A stretch of DNA of 64,000 nucleotides from Nocardioides sp. ChNu-153 (GCF_030466625.1 NZ_JADEVT010000005.1:124001-188000); one strand, 5' to 3'; counted from the stretch's first letter, positions 1 to 8,013 are shown. Made by a program: numbers and translations. The notes: a model not told the origin generated them from the letters alone.

Positions 1-177
1 GACCTCGCGGAACCACCGCAGCGGTGCCTCGCCCTGGGTCTGGATGAGAGTCAGCTCACCGGTTCCCTCGCGCGCCATGACGACGCGAAAACGCTCGACG
101 GCGTCCTCGTCGATCGCCGGACTGCTCAGCAGCTGCACGAAGGCCAGCGACGGGACGCCTGGCTCGTCTGTCCACAC
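1..177 (-). CDS. Unidentified protein, N-terminal part (gene runs off the left edge)
   Basis: The minus strand is open from a GTG at 177 to the window edge (59 codons). An AGGG ribosome-binding site lies 6 nt before the GTG, and an in-frame stop at 187-189 closes the upstream side. The visible peptide begins VWTDEPGVPSLAFVQLL and later reads TLIQTQGEAPLRWFREV. I do not recognise the family; it could be the N-terminal sensor part of a regulator, but that is a guess. It diverges from the ferredoxin-P450 operon, a common place for a pathway regulator. Confidence 0.5.
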   Translation of the reverse strand, partial: MWTDEPGVPSLAFVQLLSSPAIDEDAVERFRVVMAREGTGELTLIQTQGEAPLRWFREV

Positions 178-303
178 AGGCAACCCTCACGTGATCCGAA
201 TTCACAACATACTGACACGATACGACATGGCTTTGCCAGCGGACCGCCGACAACAATCATCGCCAGAACGTCCATCCAGTAGGCAAAGTCAGGAGAATTG
301 TCG

Positions 304-624
304 ATGGCAGTGGTCACCTTCATGTCACACGACGGGGAGCAGCACGAGGCCCCGCTCGAGGAGGGCAGTTCGCTGATGCAGGTGGCGACGAACAACGCCA
401 TCCCGGGCATCGATGCCGACTGCGGCGGCGAGGCCGCATGCGGCACCTGTCACGTGATCGTTGATCCCGCCTGGGCCGACAAGGTCGGCCGGTCCGGTCC
501 CGAGGAGGAGGAGATGCTCTCGATGAACCCCGAGCGACAGCCGACGTCTCGCCTGTCGTGCCAAGTCAAAGTCTGCGAATCGTGGGATGGCTTGACCGTG
601 CAGTTGCCCGAGTTCCAGATGTAG
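304..624 (+). CDS. 2Fe-2S ferredoxin of the CYP153 system
   Basis: A 106-residue putidaredoxin-type [2Fe-2S] ferredoxin that passes electrons from the reductase at 2044 to the P450 at 641. Cluster ligands are Cys40, Cys46, Cys49 and Cys86, the C-x5-C-x2-C...C spacing of P450-partner ferredoxins. The ATG at 304 is chosen because AGGAG (291-295) sits 8 nt upstream; a TTG at 298 is too close to that site. It is cytoplasmic and lies 16 nt before the P450 gene, so the two are surely co-transcribed. Order ferredoxin-P450-reductase is typical of bacterial class I alkane-hydroxylase operons. Confidence 0.93.
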   Translation: MAVVTFMSHDGEQHEAPLEEGSSLMQVATNNAIPGIDADCGGEAACGTCHVIVDPAWADKVGRSGPEEEEMLSMNPERQPTSRLSCQVKVCESWDGLTVQLPEFQM

Positions 625-640
625 CAGGAGGTCAAGCCAG

Positions 641-2047
641 ATGAAGTTCCCAGAAGTCAAGATCCCAGAAACAGTGAAGACGAAGGTCGAGTCCGCAATC
701 CCCCTGGAGCGACAGATCCAGGGCGCGCGCCTCTACGACAAGGGCCGGCGGTGGCTCACCGGCGCGAACGGGCCGATGTTCGTCGAGGCCCCGATCCCGC
801 CGGTCGAAGAGGTCCCCCTCGCCGACATCGACCTCAGCAACCCGTTCCTCTACCGACAGGGGCGGTGGGCGTCCTACTTCGAACGTCTGCGCAACGAGGC
901 TCCGGTCCACTACCAGCCCCACAGTCCCTTCGGCCCGTTCTGGTCGGTGACGCGTCACGCCGACATCATGGCGGTGGACAAGAACCACGAGGTCTTCTCC
1001 GCCGAGCCTCTCATCGTCATCGGAACACCCCCGCGGTTCATGGACGTCGCGATGTTCATCGCCATGGACCCACCCAAACACGACATACAGCGTCGCGCCG
1101 TCCAAGGTGTCGTTGCGCCGAAGAACCTCCATGAGATGGAGGACCTCATTCGCGAGCGCGTCAGGGACGTCCTGGACAACCTGCCCGTCAACGAACCGTT
1201 CGACTGGGTGAGCACGGTGTCGATCGAGCTGACCGCCCGCATGCTGGCCACGCTGCTGGACTTCCCCTTCGAGGAGCGGCACAAGCTCGTCGAGTGGTCG
1301 GACCTGGCAACCTCGATGGAGCAGACCAACGGCGGCCCCGCCACTACCGACAACGACGAGCTGTTCCGCGGCATGCTCGAGATGGCGCGAGGACTCACGG
1401 AACTCTGGCACGCCAAGGCCGCCCGGCTCGCGGCCGGCGAAGAGCCCGGGTTCGACCTGGTCACGATGCTGCAGAGCGATGAGAGCACCAAGGACCTGAT
1501 CAAGCGTCCGATGGAGTTCATCGGCAACTTCGTTTTGCTGATCGTGGGCGGCAACGACACCACACGCAACTCGATGAGCGGCGGAGTTCTCGCGCTGAAC
1601 CAGTACCCCGACCAGTTCGAGAAGCTCAAGGCCAACCCGGACCTGATCCCGAACATGGTCTCTGAGATCATCCGCTGGCAAACCCCCCTTGCCTACATGC
1701 GGCGGATCGCCAAGACCGACACCATGCTGAACGGCCAGTTCATCCGCAAGGGCGACAAGGTGGTCATGTGGTACGCGTCCGGCAACCGCGACGAGACGGT
1801 GTTCGAGCGACCGGACGAGCTGATCATCGACCGGCCCAACGCCCGCAACCACATTGCTTTCGGCTTCGGCGTGCATCGGTGCATGGGCAACCGGCTGGCC
1901 GAGCTGCAGCTGCGGATCCTCTGGGAGGAGCTGCTCCCGCGCTTCGAGAGGATCGATGTGGTCGGGGAGCCGCAGTACGTGCAGTCCAACTTCGTTCGCG
2001 GCATCAGCAAGCTGATGGTCGAGCTCACCCCCAAGGGCGCCGGATGA
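641..2047 (+). CDS. Cytochrome P450, CYP153 family (terminal alkane hydroxylase)
   Basis: A 468-residue soluble P450. Oxygen-binding I-helix GGNDTT is at 303-308, followed by RNS as in CYP153; the ExxR pair is EIIR at 342-345; the heme-thiolate loop FGFGVHRCMG has Cys414. The stretch NPFLYRQGRWASYFERLR (67-84) and FIAMDPPKHDIQRR (139-152) are also CYP153-like. Known family members hydroxylate the terminal carbon of medium-chain alkanes or fatty acids. An RBS (GGAGG, 628-632) precedes the ATG. The stop overlaps the reductase start (ATGA), so translation is coupled. Substrate range cannot be read from the sequence. Confidence 0.92.
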   Translation: MKFPEVKIPETVKTKVESAIPLERQIQGARLYDKGRRWLTGANGPMFVEAPIPPVEEVPLADIDLSNPFLYRQGRWASYFERLRNEAPVHYQPHSPFGPFWSVTRHADIMAVDKNHEVFSAEPLIVIGTPPRFMDVAMFIAMDPPKHDIQRRAVQGVVAPKNLHEMEDLIRERVRDVLDNLPVNEPFDWVSTVSIELTARMLATLLDFPFEERHKLVEWSDLATSMEQTNGGPATTDNDELFRGMLEMARGLTELWHAKAARLAAGEEPGFDLVTMLQSDESTKDLIKRPMEFIGNFVLLIVGGNDTTRNSMSGGVLALNQYPDQFEKLKANPDLIPNMVSEIIRWQTPLAYMRRIAKTDTMLNGQFIRKGDKVVMWYASGNRDETVFERPDELIIDRPNARNHIAFGFGVHRCMGNRLAELQLRILWEELLPRFERIDVVGEPQYVQSNFVRGISKLMVELTPKGAG

Positions 2048-3246
2048 GCACGGAACGCGCGGTGGTGGTCGGCGCCAGCCATGCCGGGGTACAGCTGGTC
2101 ACCAGCCTCCGCCAGGAGGGTTGGTCGGGTGACATCGTGCTGGTCGGTGACGAGTCGGCGCTGCCGTACCAAAGACCTCCGCTGTCGAAGGGATATCTGG
2201 CCGGGAAGTGCTCGCTGAAGGAGCTGGCCATCCGGTCTGAGGACTTCTACGTCAAGCAGGACGTCGAGCCCCTGACTGCCAGCGTGCAGTCGATCGACCG
2301 GTCGGCGGGCGAGCTCGTGCTCGGCACCGGGGACCGCCTGTCCTATGACGCTCTTGCTCTTTGCACGGGAGCGCACCCCCGACGTCTCCGTGCCGAGGGT
2401 GCCGACCTCGACGGGGTGCACTACCTGCGTCGGTCGTCGGACGTGGAGCGGATTCGCGAGGACGCGATCCCCGGACGCAACGCCGTCATAGTGGGTGGTG
2501 GGTATATAGGGCTGGAGACCGCTGCCTCGCTGCGCTCGTCGGGCCTCCACGTCACGGTCCTCGAGGCCGCAGACCGGGTCCTCGAGCGGGTCACCGCCCC
2601 TGAGGTGTCGGCCTTCTTCACGCGGATCCACCAAGAAGAGGGCGTCGACGTGCGGACGGACGCCTCGGTCGAGGCCCTGGTCGGCGACACCCGCCTGCGA
2701 GAGGTGGTCCTGGCCAGCGGCGAATCGGTCCGAGCCGATTTTGTGATCGTCGGCATCGGTATCGAGCCGACCACCGAGCTCGCCGAGGCAGCCGGCCTGG
2801 TCGTGGACGACGGGATCCTCATCGACGCCCACGCCCGCACCAGTGACCCTGACATCGTGGCGGCCGGGGACTGCACGTCGCAGGACATCCCCCGCTACGG
2901 CCGACGAATCAGGCTGGAGTCGGTCCCGAGCGCAGTGGAGCAGGCCAAGGTGGCAGCAGCGACCATCTGTGGAAAGGACAAGGAGCTGGCGGCGCTCCCG
3001 TGGTTCTGGTCGGACCAGTATGACCTCAAGCTCCAGATCGCGGGACTCAACACCGGCTATGACGACATCGTCGTGAGCGGTGACCCGACCCGTGACCGCC
3101 ACTTCACCTGCTACTACCTCCGGAAGGGCGAGCCGATAGCCGCTGACTGTGTCAACCGTCCCCGCGACTTCATGGCCACCAAACGCATGCTCACCCAGGG
3201 GACCGCGATCGACATGGCCGCACTGAAAGCGGAGGTGGCGGTGTGA
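2044..3246 (+). CDS. NAD(P)H-ferredoxin reductase (FAD) of the CYP153 system
   Basis: A 400-residue pyridine-nucleotide-disulfide-oxidoreductase-fold flavoprotein of the putidaredoxin/rhodocoxin reductase type. The N-terminal FAD motif is VVVGASHAGVQ (about 7-17), the NAD-binding motif VIVGGGYIGLETA lies near residue 150, and the second FAD motif AAGDCTS near 276. A C-terminal interface domain follows (WFWSDQYDLKLQIAG). It overlaps the P450 stop by 4 bp and completes a three-component monooxygenase. Length matches the family. Confidence 0.92.
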   Translation: MSTERAVVVGASHAGVQLVTSLRQEGWSGDIVLVGDESALPYQRPPLSKGYLAGKCSLKELAIRSEDFYVKQDVEPLTASVQSIDRSAGELVLGTGDRLSYDALALCTGAHPRRLRAEGADLDGVHYLRRSSDVERIREDAIPGRNAVIVGGGYIGLETAASLRSSGLHVTVLEAADRVLERVTAPEVSAFFTRIHQEEGVDVRTDASVEALVGDTRLREVVLASGESVRADFVIVGIGIEPTTELAEAAGLVVDDGILIDAHARTSDPDIVAAGDCTSQDIPRYGRRIRLESVPSAVEQAKVAAATICGKDKELAALPWFWSDQYDLKLQIAGLNTGYDDIVVSGDPTRDRHFTCYYLRKGEPIAADCVNRPRDFMATKRMLTQGTAIDMAALKAEVAV

Positions 3247-3308
3247 GAAGCCGCAGTAACCGCTGGTCGTGGTCACCACCGAGCCATCGCCCGCCGAGCT
3301 GAGCAAGG

Positions 3309-4076
3309 ATGGCTTGGAGGTCGACGGTCTGGACGGCGGTGAGAGTCCTGCATATCGCTCCGGACTTGCGTGACTCGCGTCGGCCCGCGGGTGAGAGACG
3401 CGTCCCCGGAGACGCCCGCGGGCCTGCGTGGTGGCTGGCCTTGCTCGTCTGTAAACCGCTGCTCCTGCTGGGCAGGAGAGCGGACTGGCGCCGCACCGAA
3501 CGCCTGCCCGGGTCGGGAGGCGCGGTGCTCGCCGCCAACCATGTCTCCCAGGCCGACCCGCTGTTCCTGGGGGAGATGATCCTCGCCCAGGGCCGGACCC
3601 CCCGGTTCATGGCCAAGGCGAGCCTGTTTCACCGTAGAGCAGTCGGCTGGTGGTTCCGGTCGGCCGGCCACGTCGAGGTCGATCGGTCCGACGGCCGGTC
3701 TGGGATCCGTGCCGCGGTCAAAGCCGTGGAGCGTGGCGCTCTTGTCGTCGTGTATCCGGAAGGATCGATCACGAAGCGACCGGATGGGCGCCTGATGTCG
3801 CTCAGGTCAGGTGCTGTTCGCATCGCGCTGGAGACGTCAGCTCCACTGATTCCCGTCGCTCAATGGGGCGTGCAGGCGATCGTGCCAGCCTACGAAGGGA
3901 GGGTAGTGCTAGGCCGCCGCCGCCGTCGTCGGGTCACCCTGCTGGTCGGGGACCCGGTGCCACTCGAGGACCTCCGAAATTTTCCGAGGGCGACGGCAGT
4001 GACTGTAGGGGTGCAGAGACTCCAGGACACCCTCGCCGCCATGGTCGACCAACTGGCCGACGAGCACGCTAGGTAG
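3309..4076 (+). CDS. 1-acyl-glycerol-3-phosphate acyltransferase (PlsC) family protein
   Basis: A 255-residue acyltransferase. The catalytic H-x4-D motif is NHVSQADP, and the substrate motif is YPEGSITKRPDGRLM; a hydrophobic stretch WWLALLVCKPLLLLG precedes them and probably lies against the membrane. The role is transfer of an acyl chain to lysophosphatidic acid or a related acceptor. The start is uncertain: ATG 3309 gives a ~30-residue arginine-rich lead, and GTG 3339 is in frame. It follows the P450 reductase by 62 bp on the same strand and may use fatty acids derived from alkane oxidation (inference). Confidence 0.82.
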   Translation: MAWRSTVWTAVRVLHIAPDLRDSRRPAGERRVPGDARGPAWWLALLVCKPLLLLGRRADWRRTERLPGSGGAVLAANHVSQADPLFLGEMILAQGRTPRFMAKASLFHRRAVGWWFRSAGHVEVDRSDGRSGIRAAVKAVERGALVVVYPEGSITKRPDGRLMSLRSGAVRIALETSAPLIPVAQWGVQAIVPAYEGRVVLGRRRRRRVTLLVGDPVPLEDLRNFPRATAVTVGVQRLQDTLAAMVDQLADEHAR

Positions 4077-4140
4077 CGTGCGGGCGTGTCCAGGTCAGGG
4101 ACGCGAGTCGGTCGCGAGACACATCGCTAACCTCTCTGTC

Positions 4141-4752
4141 ATGCGGGCACCGTCCATGCGCGAACGGTTCAGGCAGCACATGCGCGCCGCTGTCCTCGAG
4201 GCTGCCCACGACCTGATCGTCGACCGCGGCTGGGACCGGGTGCGTATGGGGGAGGTCGCGGATCGTGCCGGGGTGTCCCGGGCGGTGCTCTACAAGGAGT
4301 TCGGTGACAAGGCCGGCCTCGGAGAAGCCGTCGTACTCCGCGAGGCCTCGCGCTTCCTGGAGGGCATCCAGAAGGCGCTGGAGGCACACATCGGCGATGC
4401 GAAACGCGGCATCGCAGCAGCCGTCGACTACACCTTGAACGAGGCCGAACGCAGCCCCCTGCTCAAGGCAGTGCTCATCTCCAACCGCGACCTGGATGCG
4501 GGCAGTCAGGCGTCCACGGGGATGCTCCCGCTGCTCACGACATCCGCGCGGCTTCTCGACCTCGCCTCCGACACCCTGGCCGGATGGGTGGCGGAGAGCT
4601 ACCCGAGCCTTCCCCCAGACGACGTCGTCGACGCGGCCGACACCATGGTGCGCCTGACGGTCAGTCATCTGGCGCTGCCCAAGTGGGACCGGACCGCGAC
4701 GGCGAGCAAGATCTCCGAAGTCGCCGTACGGTTCCTCTCCCTCGAATCGTGA
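4141..4752 (+). CDS. TetR/AcrR-family transcriptional regulator
   Basis: A 203-residue regulator. The N-terminal helix-turn-helix (about 12-58) reads AAVLEAAHDLIVDRG, then MGEVADRAGVSRAVLYKEFGDKAGL, the standard TetR recognition-helix pattern. The C-terminal ligand domain is all-helical and variable, so no ligand can be named. ATG 4141 is preferred to an upstream GTG at 4078 because the extension is unlike the family. It lies downstream of the P450/acyltransferase genes on the same strand and may control them or the BtrH-like gene. Confidence 0.85.
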   Translation: MRAPSMRERFRQHMRAAVLEAAHDLIVDRGWDRVRMGEVADRAGVSRAVLYKEFGDKAGLGEAVVLREASRFLEGIQKALEAHIGDAKRGIAAAVDYTLNEAERSPLLKAVLISNRDLDAGSQASTGMLPLLTTSARLLDLASDTLAGWVAESYPSLPPDDVVDAADTMVRLTVSHLALPKWDRTATASKISEVAVRFLSLES

Positions 4753-4885
4753 CCTGCACCAGCCGTCACAACCGCCGTCGACCGCGAGCCCCTGCGTGCC
4801 TGAGCTAAATGTAGAGTCGCGGAACCCACCGCGCCCGACCCACCGGCGTACGCACAGAGCGCTGCGAGCCGGTTCAGGAGTTGCC

Positions 4886-5983
4886 ATGTCAGCTGAGATC
4901 CTGCCCCGACAACCGGAGCCGCGGCGGATCCTGCTGGACTATCCCCACCGTGAGGCCGGTCATTGCGGTTCCGGAGCGCTGAGAGACCTCCTGGAGTGGG
5001 CCGGTCTCGGCTGGGAGGAGGTACCGAGCGAAGGTCTGGTCTTCGGAATGGGCGGTGGTCTGGGTTTCACCTACCTGCGGATGCCCGGTCTCACCCCGCC
5101 CATCTACAGCGTCGGGCGTAGCAGTGACCTCGAGGTCGACCTTCTTTCGAGGCTGGGTGCCGAGGTCGACGTCCGTGGCACCGACGACCCCGTGACCGGC
5201 TGGGGCTGGGTCCGCCGCGAGCTTCAGCAAGGCCGTCCCGTGCTGATGTGGGCGGACATCGCTGAACTGCCCTACCTCAATGTCCGCCTTCAGATGAGTC
5301 GGCATGACATCGTCGTGATCGGTTACGACGACGACACCGAGGCGGCTTTCGTCGTGGACAACGACCGAGCCGACGTGCAGGAAGTCCCCTACGATGCTCT
5401 TGCGCGGGCGCGCGCGTCACGGTCCTTCCCTGTGCCCACGAGGCACACCACGTACTTCGTGAACTGGCCCCAGACCCTCCCCGATCTCCGCCCGACCGCA
5501 GCTTCGGCCCTCGTCGCCTCGGTCGAGAACATGCAAGCGGCGGTAACCGCAATTATCCCGGACACCTCGGCGCTGCCACCGGATGCCGTGGCGGCTGCCG
5601 GGATCAGCGGGGTCGCGGTCTTCGCCGAAGATGTCGACCGGTGGCCGGGACTCATGCCCGAACCGGAACTGGACGTCGCACTGCGTTCACTCCACGCCTT
5701 TGTGGAGAAGGCAGGGACCGGCGGCGGCCTGTTCCGCCGGTTGCAGGCACAGTTCTGTGCCGACGTGGCGCGGCTAACGGGGTCCGCTGAGATGGCCAAG
5801 GCCGGAACCGCGCTCCTGCGCTGCGCGGACACGTGGTCGGCTCTGGCTGCGGCCGGCCGTAGAGACGGAGCGACGTTCGACCGCTGGCGACGGGTGAATG
5901 AGCTCGCCGCGACGCTCCCCAGCGATGAAGACCATGCCATCTCTCAGATGCGCAAAGCGGCGGGCGAACTCAGGGATGGGTGA
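4886..5983 (+). CDS. BtrH N-terminal / DUF4872-like papain-fold protein
   Basis: A 365-residue protein. Residues ~15-190 resemble the BtrH N-terminal domain, a papain/NlpC-like fold acting as peptidase or acyltransferase in butirosin biosynthesis. The candidate nucleophile is in HREAGHCGSGALRDLL and the His is in SRHDIVVIGYDDD. The C-terminal half, with LTGSAEMAKAGTALLR, matches the DUF4872 layout usually fused to it. CAGGAG (4875-4880) fixes ATG 4886. No antibiotic cluster is visible nearby, so the acyl group or substrate is unknown. Confidence 0.75.
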   Translation: MSAEILPRQPEPRRILLDYPHREAGHCGSGALRDLLEWAGLGWEEVPSEGLVFGMGGGLGFTYLRMPGLTPPIYSVGRSSDLEVDLLSRLGAEVDVRGTDDPVTGWGWVRRELQQGRPVLMWADIAELPYLNVRLQMSRHDIVVIGYDDDTEAAFVVDNDRADVQEVPYDALARARASRSFPVPTRHTTYFVNWPQTLPDLRPTAASALVASVENMQAAVTAIIPDTSALPPDAVAAAGISGVAVFAEDVDRWPGLMPEPELDVALRSLHAFVEKAGTGGGLFRRLQAQFCADVARLTGSAEMAKAGTALLRCADTWSALAAAGRRDGATFDRWRRVNELAATLPSDEDHAISQMRKAAGELRDG

Positions 5984-5998
5984 CCAATCGTAGGCAAG

Positions 5999-6096
5999 TC
6001 AGCGGACGCAGCACGCGAGCACCACCGCCGAGGCTCCGTGCTTGGGGCAGTCCAGGCATTCCCAGGTCCATCGACCTTGACTGTTGTTTCTGCCAT
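5999..6096 (-). pseudogene. Possible frameshifted small zinc-ribbon-like protein
   Basis: Reading the minus strand from ATG 6096 gives MAETTVKVDG. One missing base later, the adjacent frame continues TWECLDCPKHGASAVVLACC and reaches a stop at 5999-6001. Joined, this is a ~32-residue peptide with a C-x2-C pair and a terminal CC, like small zinc-ribbon proteins common on actinobacterial elements. The join needs a frameshift, so it is a decayed gene, a sequencing error, or chance. No good ribosome-binding site is seen. Confidence 0.28.
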
Positions 6097-6208
6097 CGCT
6101 GCGCCGCCGTGCTGACGAACGCCTCTTGGAGCCATCTCGCCTTTCGACTTCCCCGAGATCTGAGGTCTCGTCACCCAGAGGATCGGGCTCGAGACGTAGG
6201 CTGGGGCG

Positions 6209-6359
6209 AACTGAATACGGCTGGTGCACCCCTGGGGTGCACGGAGCCGAGGAAACGGGAGGCAACCGGAGGTAACGGGACGCCGGTTTCACGCTCAGGA
6301 CGGCGGTCGCGCGTGATCAGGCGTGGTGTTCCTACGTTCAACTCCCCCCTCGCGCACGT
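6209..6359 (+). repeat. Element end (attR-type), copy 1 of a ~150-bp repeat with a tRNA-Leu 3' end
   Basis: This segment matches 16006-16158 over its whole length with scattered mismatches. It contains, in order, a GTGCACCCC inverted repeat (6224-6242), three tandem decamers of the form GGNAACNGGA (6251-6280), the shared block CGCCGGTTTCACGCTCAG, and finally a 23-base core starting at 6337. The core's first 20 bases fit positions 54-73 of an actinobacterial tRNA-Leu (T-loop onward). The rest of the tRNA is absent, so this is the distal end of an integrated element. Confidence 0.75.
6337..6356 (+). other. Attachment-site core: 3' end of a tRNA-Leu gene (copy 1)
   Basis: TTCAACTCCCCCCTCGCGCA fits a T-loop (TTCAACT), the 3' T-stem CCCCC, the acceptor strand CTCGCGC and discriminator A. 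The 5' part of a tRNA is missing: preceding bases do not form the GGGGG half of the T-stem. The same 20-mer is at 16136-16155. Confidence 0.7.
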
Positions 6360-6753
6360 AGTGACTGGCCCCGGGTTCCAGATCCGGGGCTTCGTCCATT
6401 TCGGACTCGCCCGGCGAGGGCGGTATGCCCGATGTTCGGTTGCCGCCGTGGCCGCGGCGTCGTCCTCCTCGTTTCGGTTGCTGGTGCTCGTCTCAGTCAC
6501 CAAAGTCTTGGCCGTGCCCGCGGGCGATCAATCTGCGGCAACTTTCTGAGGCGAATGGAGAATTTGGACCGGCCGTGCACCCCCAGGGTGCACGGCCTGC
6601 GGATCGAGTGGCCTCTGGCTGCTCGCGCACCGCCTGCAAGACCTCGTCAGCCGCGCCGGCGACATCGTCCACAACCCCTCGCCTGCCGACGAGTCCGTGG
6701 CTTTCACAGAAGCCTGGCCGACACCGCGGCCTCGGCCTGACAAGATCGACAAC
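6360..6753. other. Left end of the second element; no gene seen
   Basis: After the tRNA fragment comes a terminator-like hairpin (GCCCCGG 6368-6374 with CCGGGGC 6384-6390, 9-nt loop). A 27-bp inverted repeat follows at 6571-6597 (see separate entry). Open frames here are short, overlapping and unlike proteins. The region probably holds element-end regulatory or recombination sites plus the promoter of the operon starting at 6754. Confidence 0.5.
6571..6597. repeat. Inverted repeat of the GTGCACCC family
   Basis: Arms GGCCGTGCACCC (6571-6582) and GGGTGCACGGCC (6586-6597) are perfectly complementary over 12 bp with 3 nt between. The inner part matches the inverted repeats in both element ends (6224-6242, 16022-16040). 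Candidate binding site for an element-encoded protein. Confidence 0.6.
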
Positions 6754-7416
6754 ATGATCCCGAGCTCAGCGACCCAGCTGCTGATCACGCTGGTCCTGAT
6801 CGTCCCGGGGTTCGTGTTCCTCGGTGTTCTGGTCCGGCTCCGGGGCCGCACGCCCGCCGACGCTGACCTCTCCTCCCGCCTGATGCGTGCCATCGTCGCA
6901 AGCACCGTCTTTGCGCTCGTCTATCTGGCTATCGCGGGACCGCAGATCGAGGCGCTCGCGAACCAGAATCCGGACGAGGCACTCAACCATCTGCAGAAGT
7001 ACGCCCTCCTCGCCCTCCTTGCCGCGTTCGTTATCCCAGCGGTGGCGGCCGGGCTCTACTACTGGATCAGCACTTGGGGGTGGCTTCAGGACAAGTTCAG
7101 GGACTCGTGGGTTGACCAGCGATGGAACCGGATCGACCCCCGACCCTCCGGTTGGGACGTCGCGTTCGCGGACCTTTCTCCCTGTTTCGTTCGCGTGAGG
7201 ATGAATGACGGCGGCTGGTACGCCGGCTGGTTCGGGAAAGCTTCATACGCATCGTCGTGGCCCGACCCGCGATCGCTCTATGTCGAGGTCAGCTTCCATG
7301 TCGACGACAACGGCACCCTCGGTCAAGCGGTCGAGAATTCGAACGGGGCCGTGATCGATTGCACCGACGCGGTCCTGGTCGAACTGCTGCTCCCCGGGCC
7401 GGATTCCGACGAGTGA
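6754..7416 (+). CDS. DUF6338-like membrane protein
   Basis: A 220-residue protein. Three hydrophobic segments are visible near 7-28 (ITLVLIVPGFVFLGVLV), 45-65 and 90-115. A soluble C-terminal domain follows, with SGWDVAF, VRVRMNDGGWYAGWFG, SYASSWPDPRSLYVEV and HVDDNGTLG; this order resembles my recollection of DUF6338. The function of that family is unknown to me. It heads a six-gene same-strand operon; ATG 6754 places the start at the first membrane segment. Confidence 0.7.
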   Translation: MIPSSATQLLITLVLIVPGFVFLGVLVRLRGRTPADADLSSRLMRAIVASTVFALVYLAIAGPQIEALANQNPDEALNHLQKYALLALLAAFVIPAVAAGLYYWISTWGWLQDKFRDSWVDQRWNRIDPRPSGWDVAFADLSPCFVRVRMNDGGWYAGWFGKASYASSWPDPRSLYVEVSFHVDDNGTLGQAVENSNGAVIDCTDAVLVELLLPGPDSDE

Positions 7417-7454
7417 GGCACAATGGAATCCGGAAGATGACGAGGAGGGCCTAG

Positions 7455-7616
7455 ATGACGAGCTCGAAGACCCTGCCACCGCGCCACAGCGGTTACCGAG
7501 CGTCTGGCTCCACCACGACCGTCTCGCGGAGCGCCAAGTCCGGTGCGTATACCAAGCTCCCAAAGCCACCTAAGGGGCAAGGCGGCGGCTCCAAGAAGGA
7601 CCAGGACAGTGACTGA
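7455..7616 (+). CDS. 53-residue GGGSK-tail protein, paralog 1
   Basis: The strong site GAGGAGGG (7442-7449) lies 5 nt before ATG 7455. The product is Ser/Thr/Lys-rich in its first half, contains HSGYRASGS (12-20), and ends with a Pro/Gly tail LPKPPKGQGGGSKK followed by DQDSD. It has no predicted fold, signal peptide or membrane segment. The next gene begins inside it (GTG 7609). Together with the two following genes it forms a family by shared length, an HGY/HSGY motif and the GGGSK tail. Function unknown; a modification or binding substrate is possible. Confidence 0.72.
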   Translation: MTSSKTLPPRHSGYRASGSTTTVSRSAKSGAYTKLPKPPKGQGGGSKKDQDSD

Positions 7617-7770
7617 CCGCCGAGTGACCAAGGCAGTCCCGACCACCACCAAGATGGTCTCCAGCGGCGAGACCCACGGCTATAAGCCCACCGCTCACAA
7701 GCCGGCCCGACCCGTCGCCAAGCCCCCGACCCCACCGTCTGGCCAGGGCGGCGGCTCAAAGAAGGCGTAA
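7609..7770 (+). CDS. 53-residue GGGSK-tail protein, paralog 2
   Basis: Starts at GTG 7609, overlapping paralog 1 by 8 bp. It keeps the same plan: a short basic, Ser/Thr-rich head (VTKAVPTTTKMVSSGE), the motif THGYKPTAHK, then a proline/lysine run ending PPTPPSGQGGGSKKA. Exact length equality with paralog 1 and codon-consistent conservation of the tail argue that it is translated. It is too small and disordered for a catalytic function. Confidence 0.7.
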   Translation: MTDRRVTKAVPTTTKMVSSGETHGYKPTAHKPARPVAKPPTPPSGQGGGSKKA

Positions 7771-7775
7771 CTCTG

Positions 7776-7949
7776 GTGACCGACTCCGAGCGCCGTCCTG
7801 CCAAGGGCACCCTGAGCGGCTCCGCGATGAACGGTGACGGCCTGGAGCACGGCTACCGGGCAAAGGCTTCCTCGGCAAAGCCGCCCAAGCCGCCCGTCAG
7901 GCCTCCCGTCCCGCCGTCTGGCGAGGGTGGCGGATCCAAGTCCAAGTAG
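7776..7949 (+). CDS. 57-residue GGGSK-tail protein, paralog 3
   Basis: Starts at GTG 7776, 5 nt after paralog 2 stops. It begins MTDSERRPAKGTLSGS, contains EHGYRAKAS, and ends PPVPPSGEGGGSKSK. The HGY(K/R)A motif and PPSG-x-GGGSK tail match the other two, while the middle differs, as expected for tandem duplicates under selection at the two motifs. Function unknown. Confidence 0.7.
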   Translation: MTDSERRPAKGTLSGSAMNGDGLEHGYRAKASSAKPPKPPVRPPVPPSGEGGGSKSK

Positions 7950-8013
7950 CCCGCTTCAGAACCTGACGGCAACTAGGATTGGTGCTGATGGGTTGGGCGG
8001 GGAGGTGGACCGG

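Noticed and set aside
6270..6360. Full tRNA-Leu gene at the repeat
   Set aside because: Only the T-loop-to-acceptor part is present; the 5' acceptor, D-arm and anticodon arm are absent at both copies.
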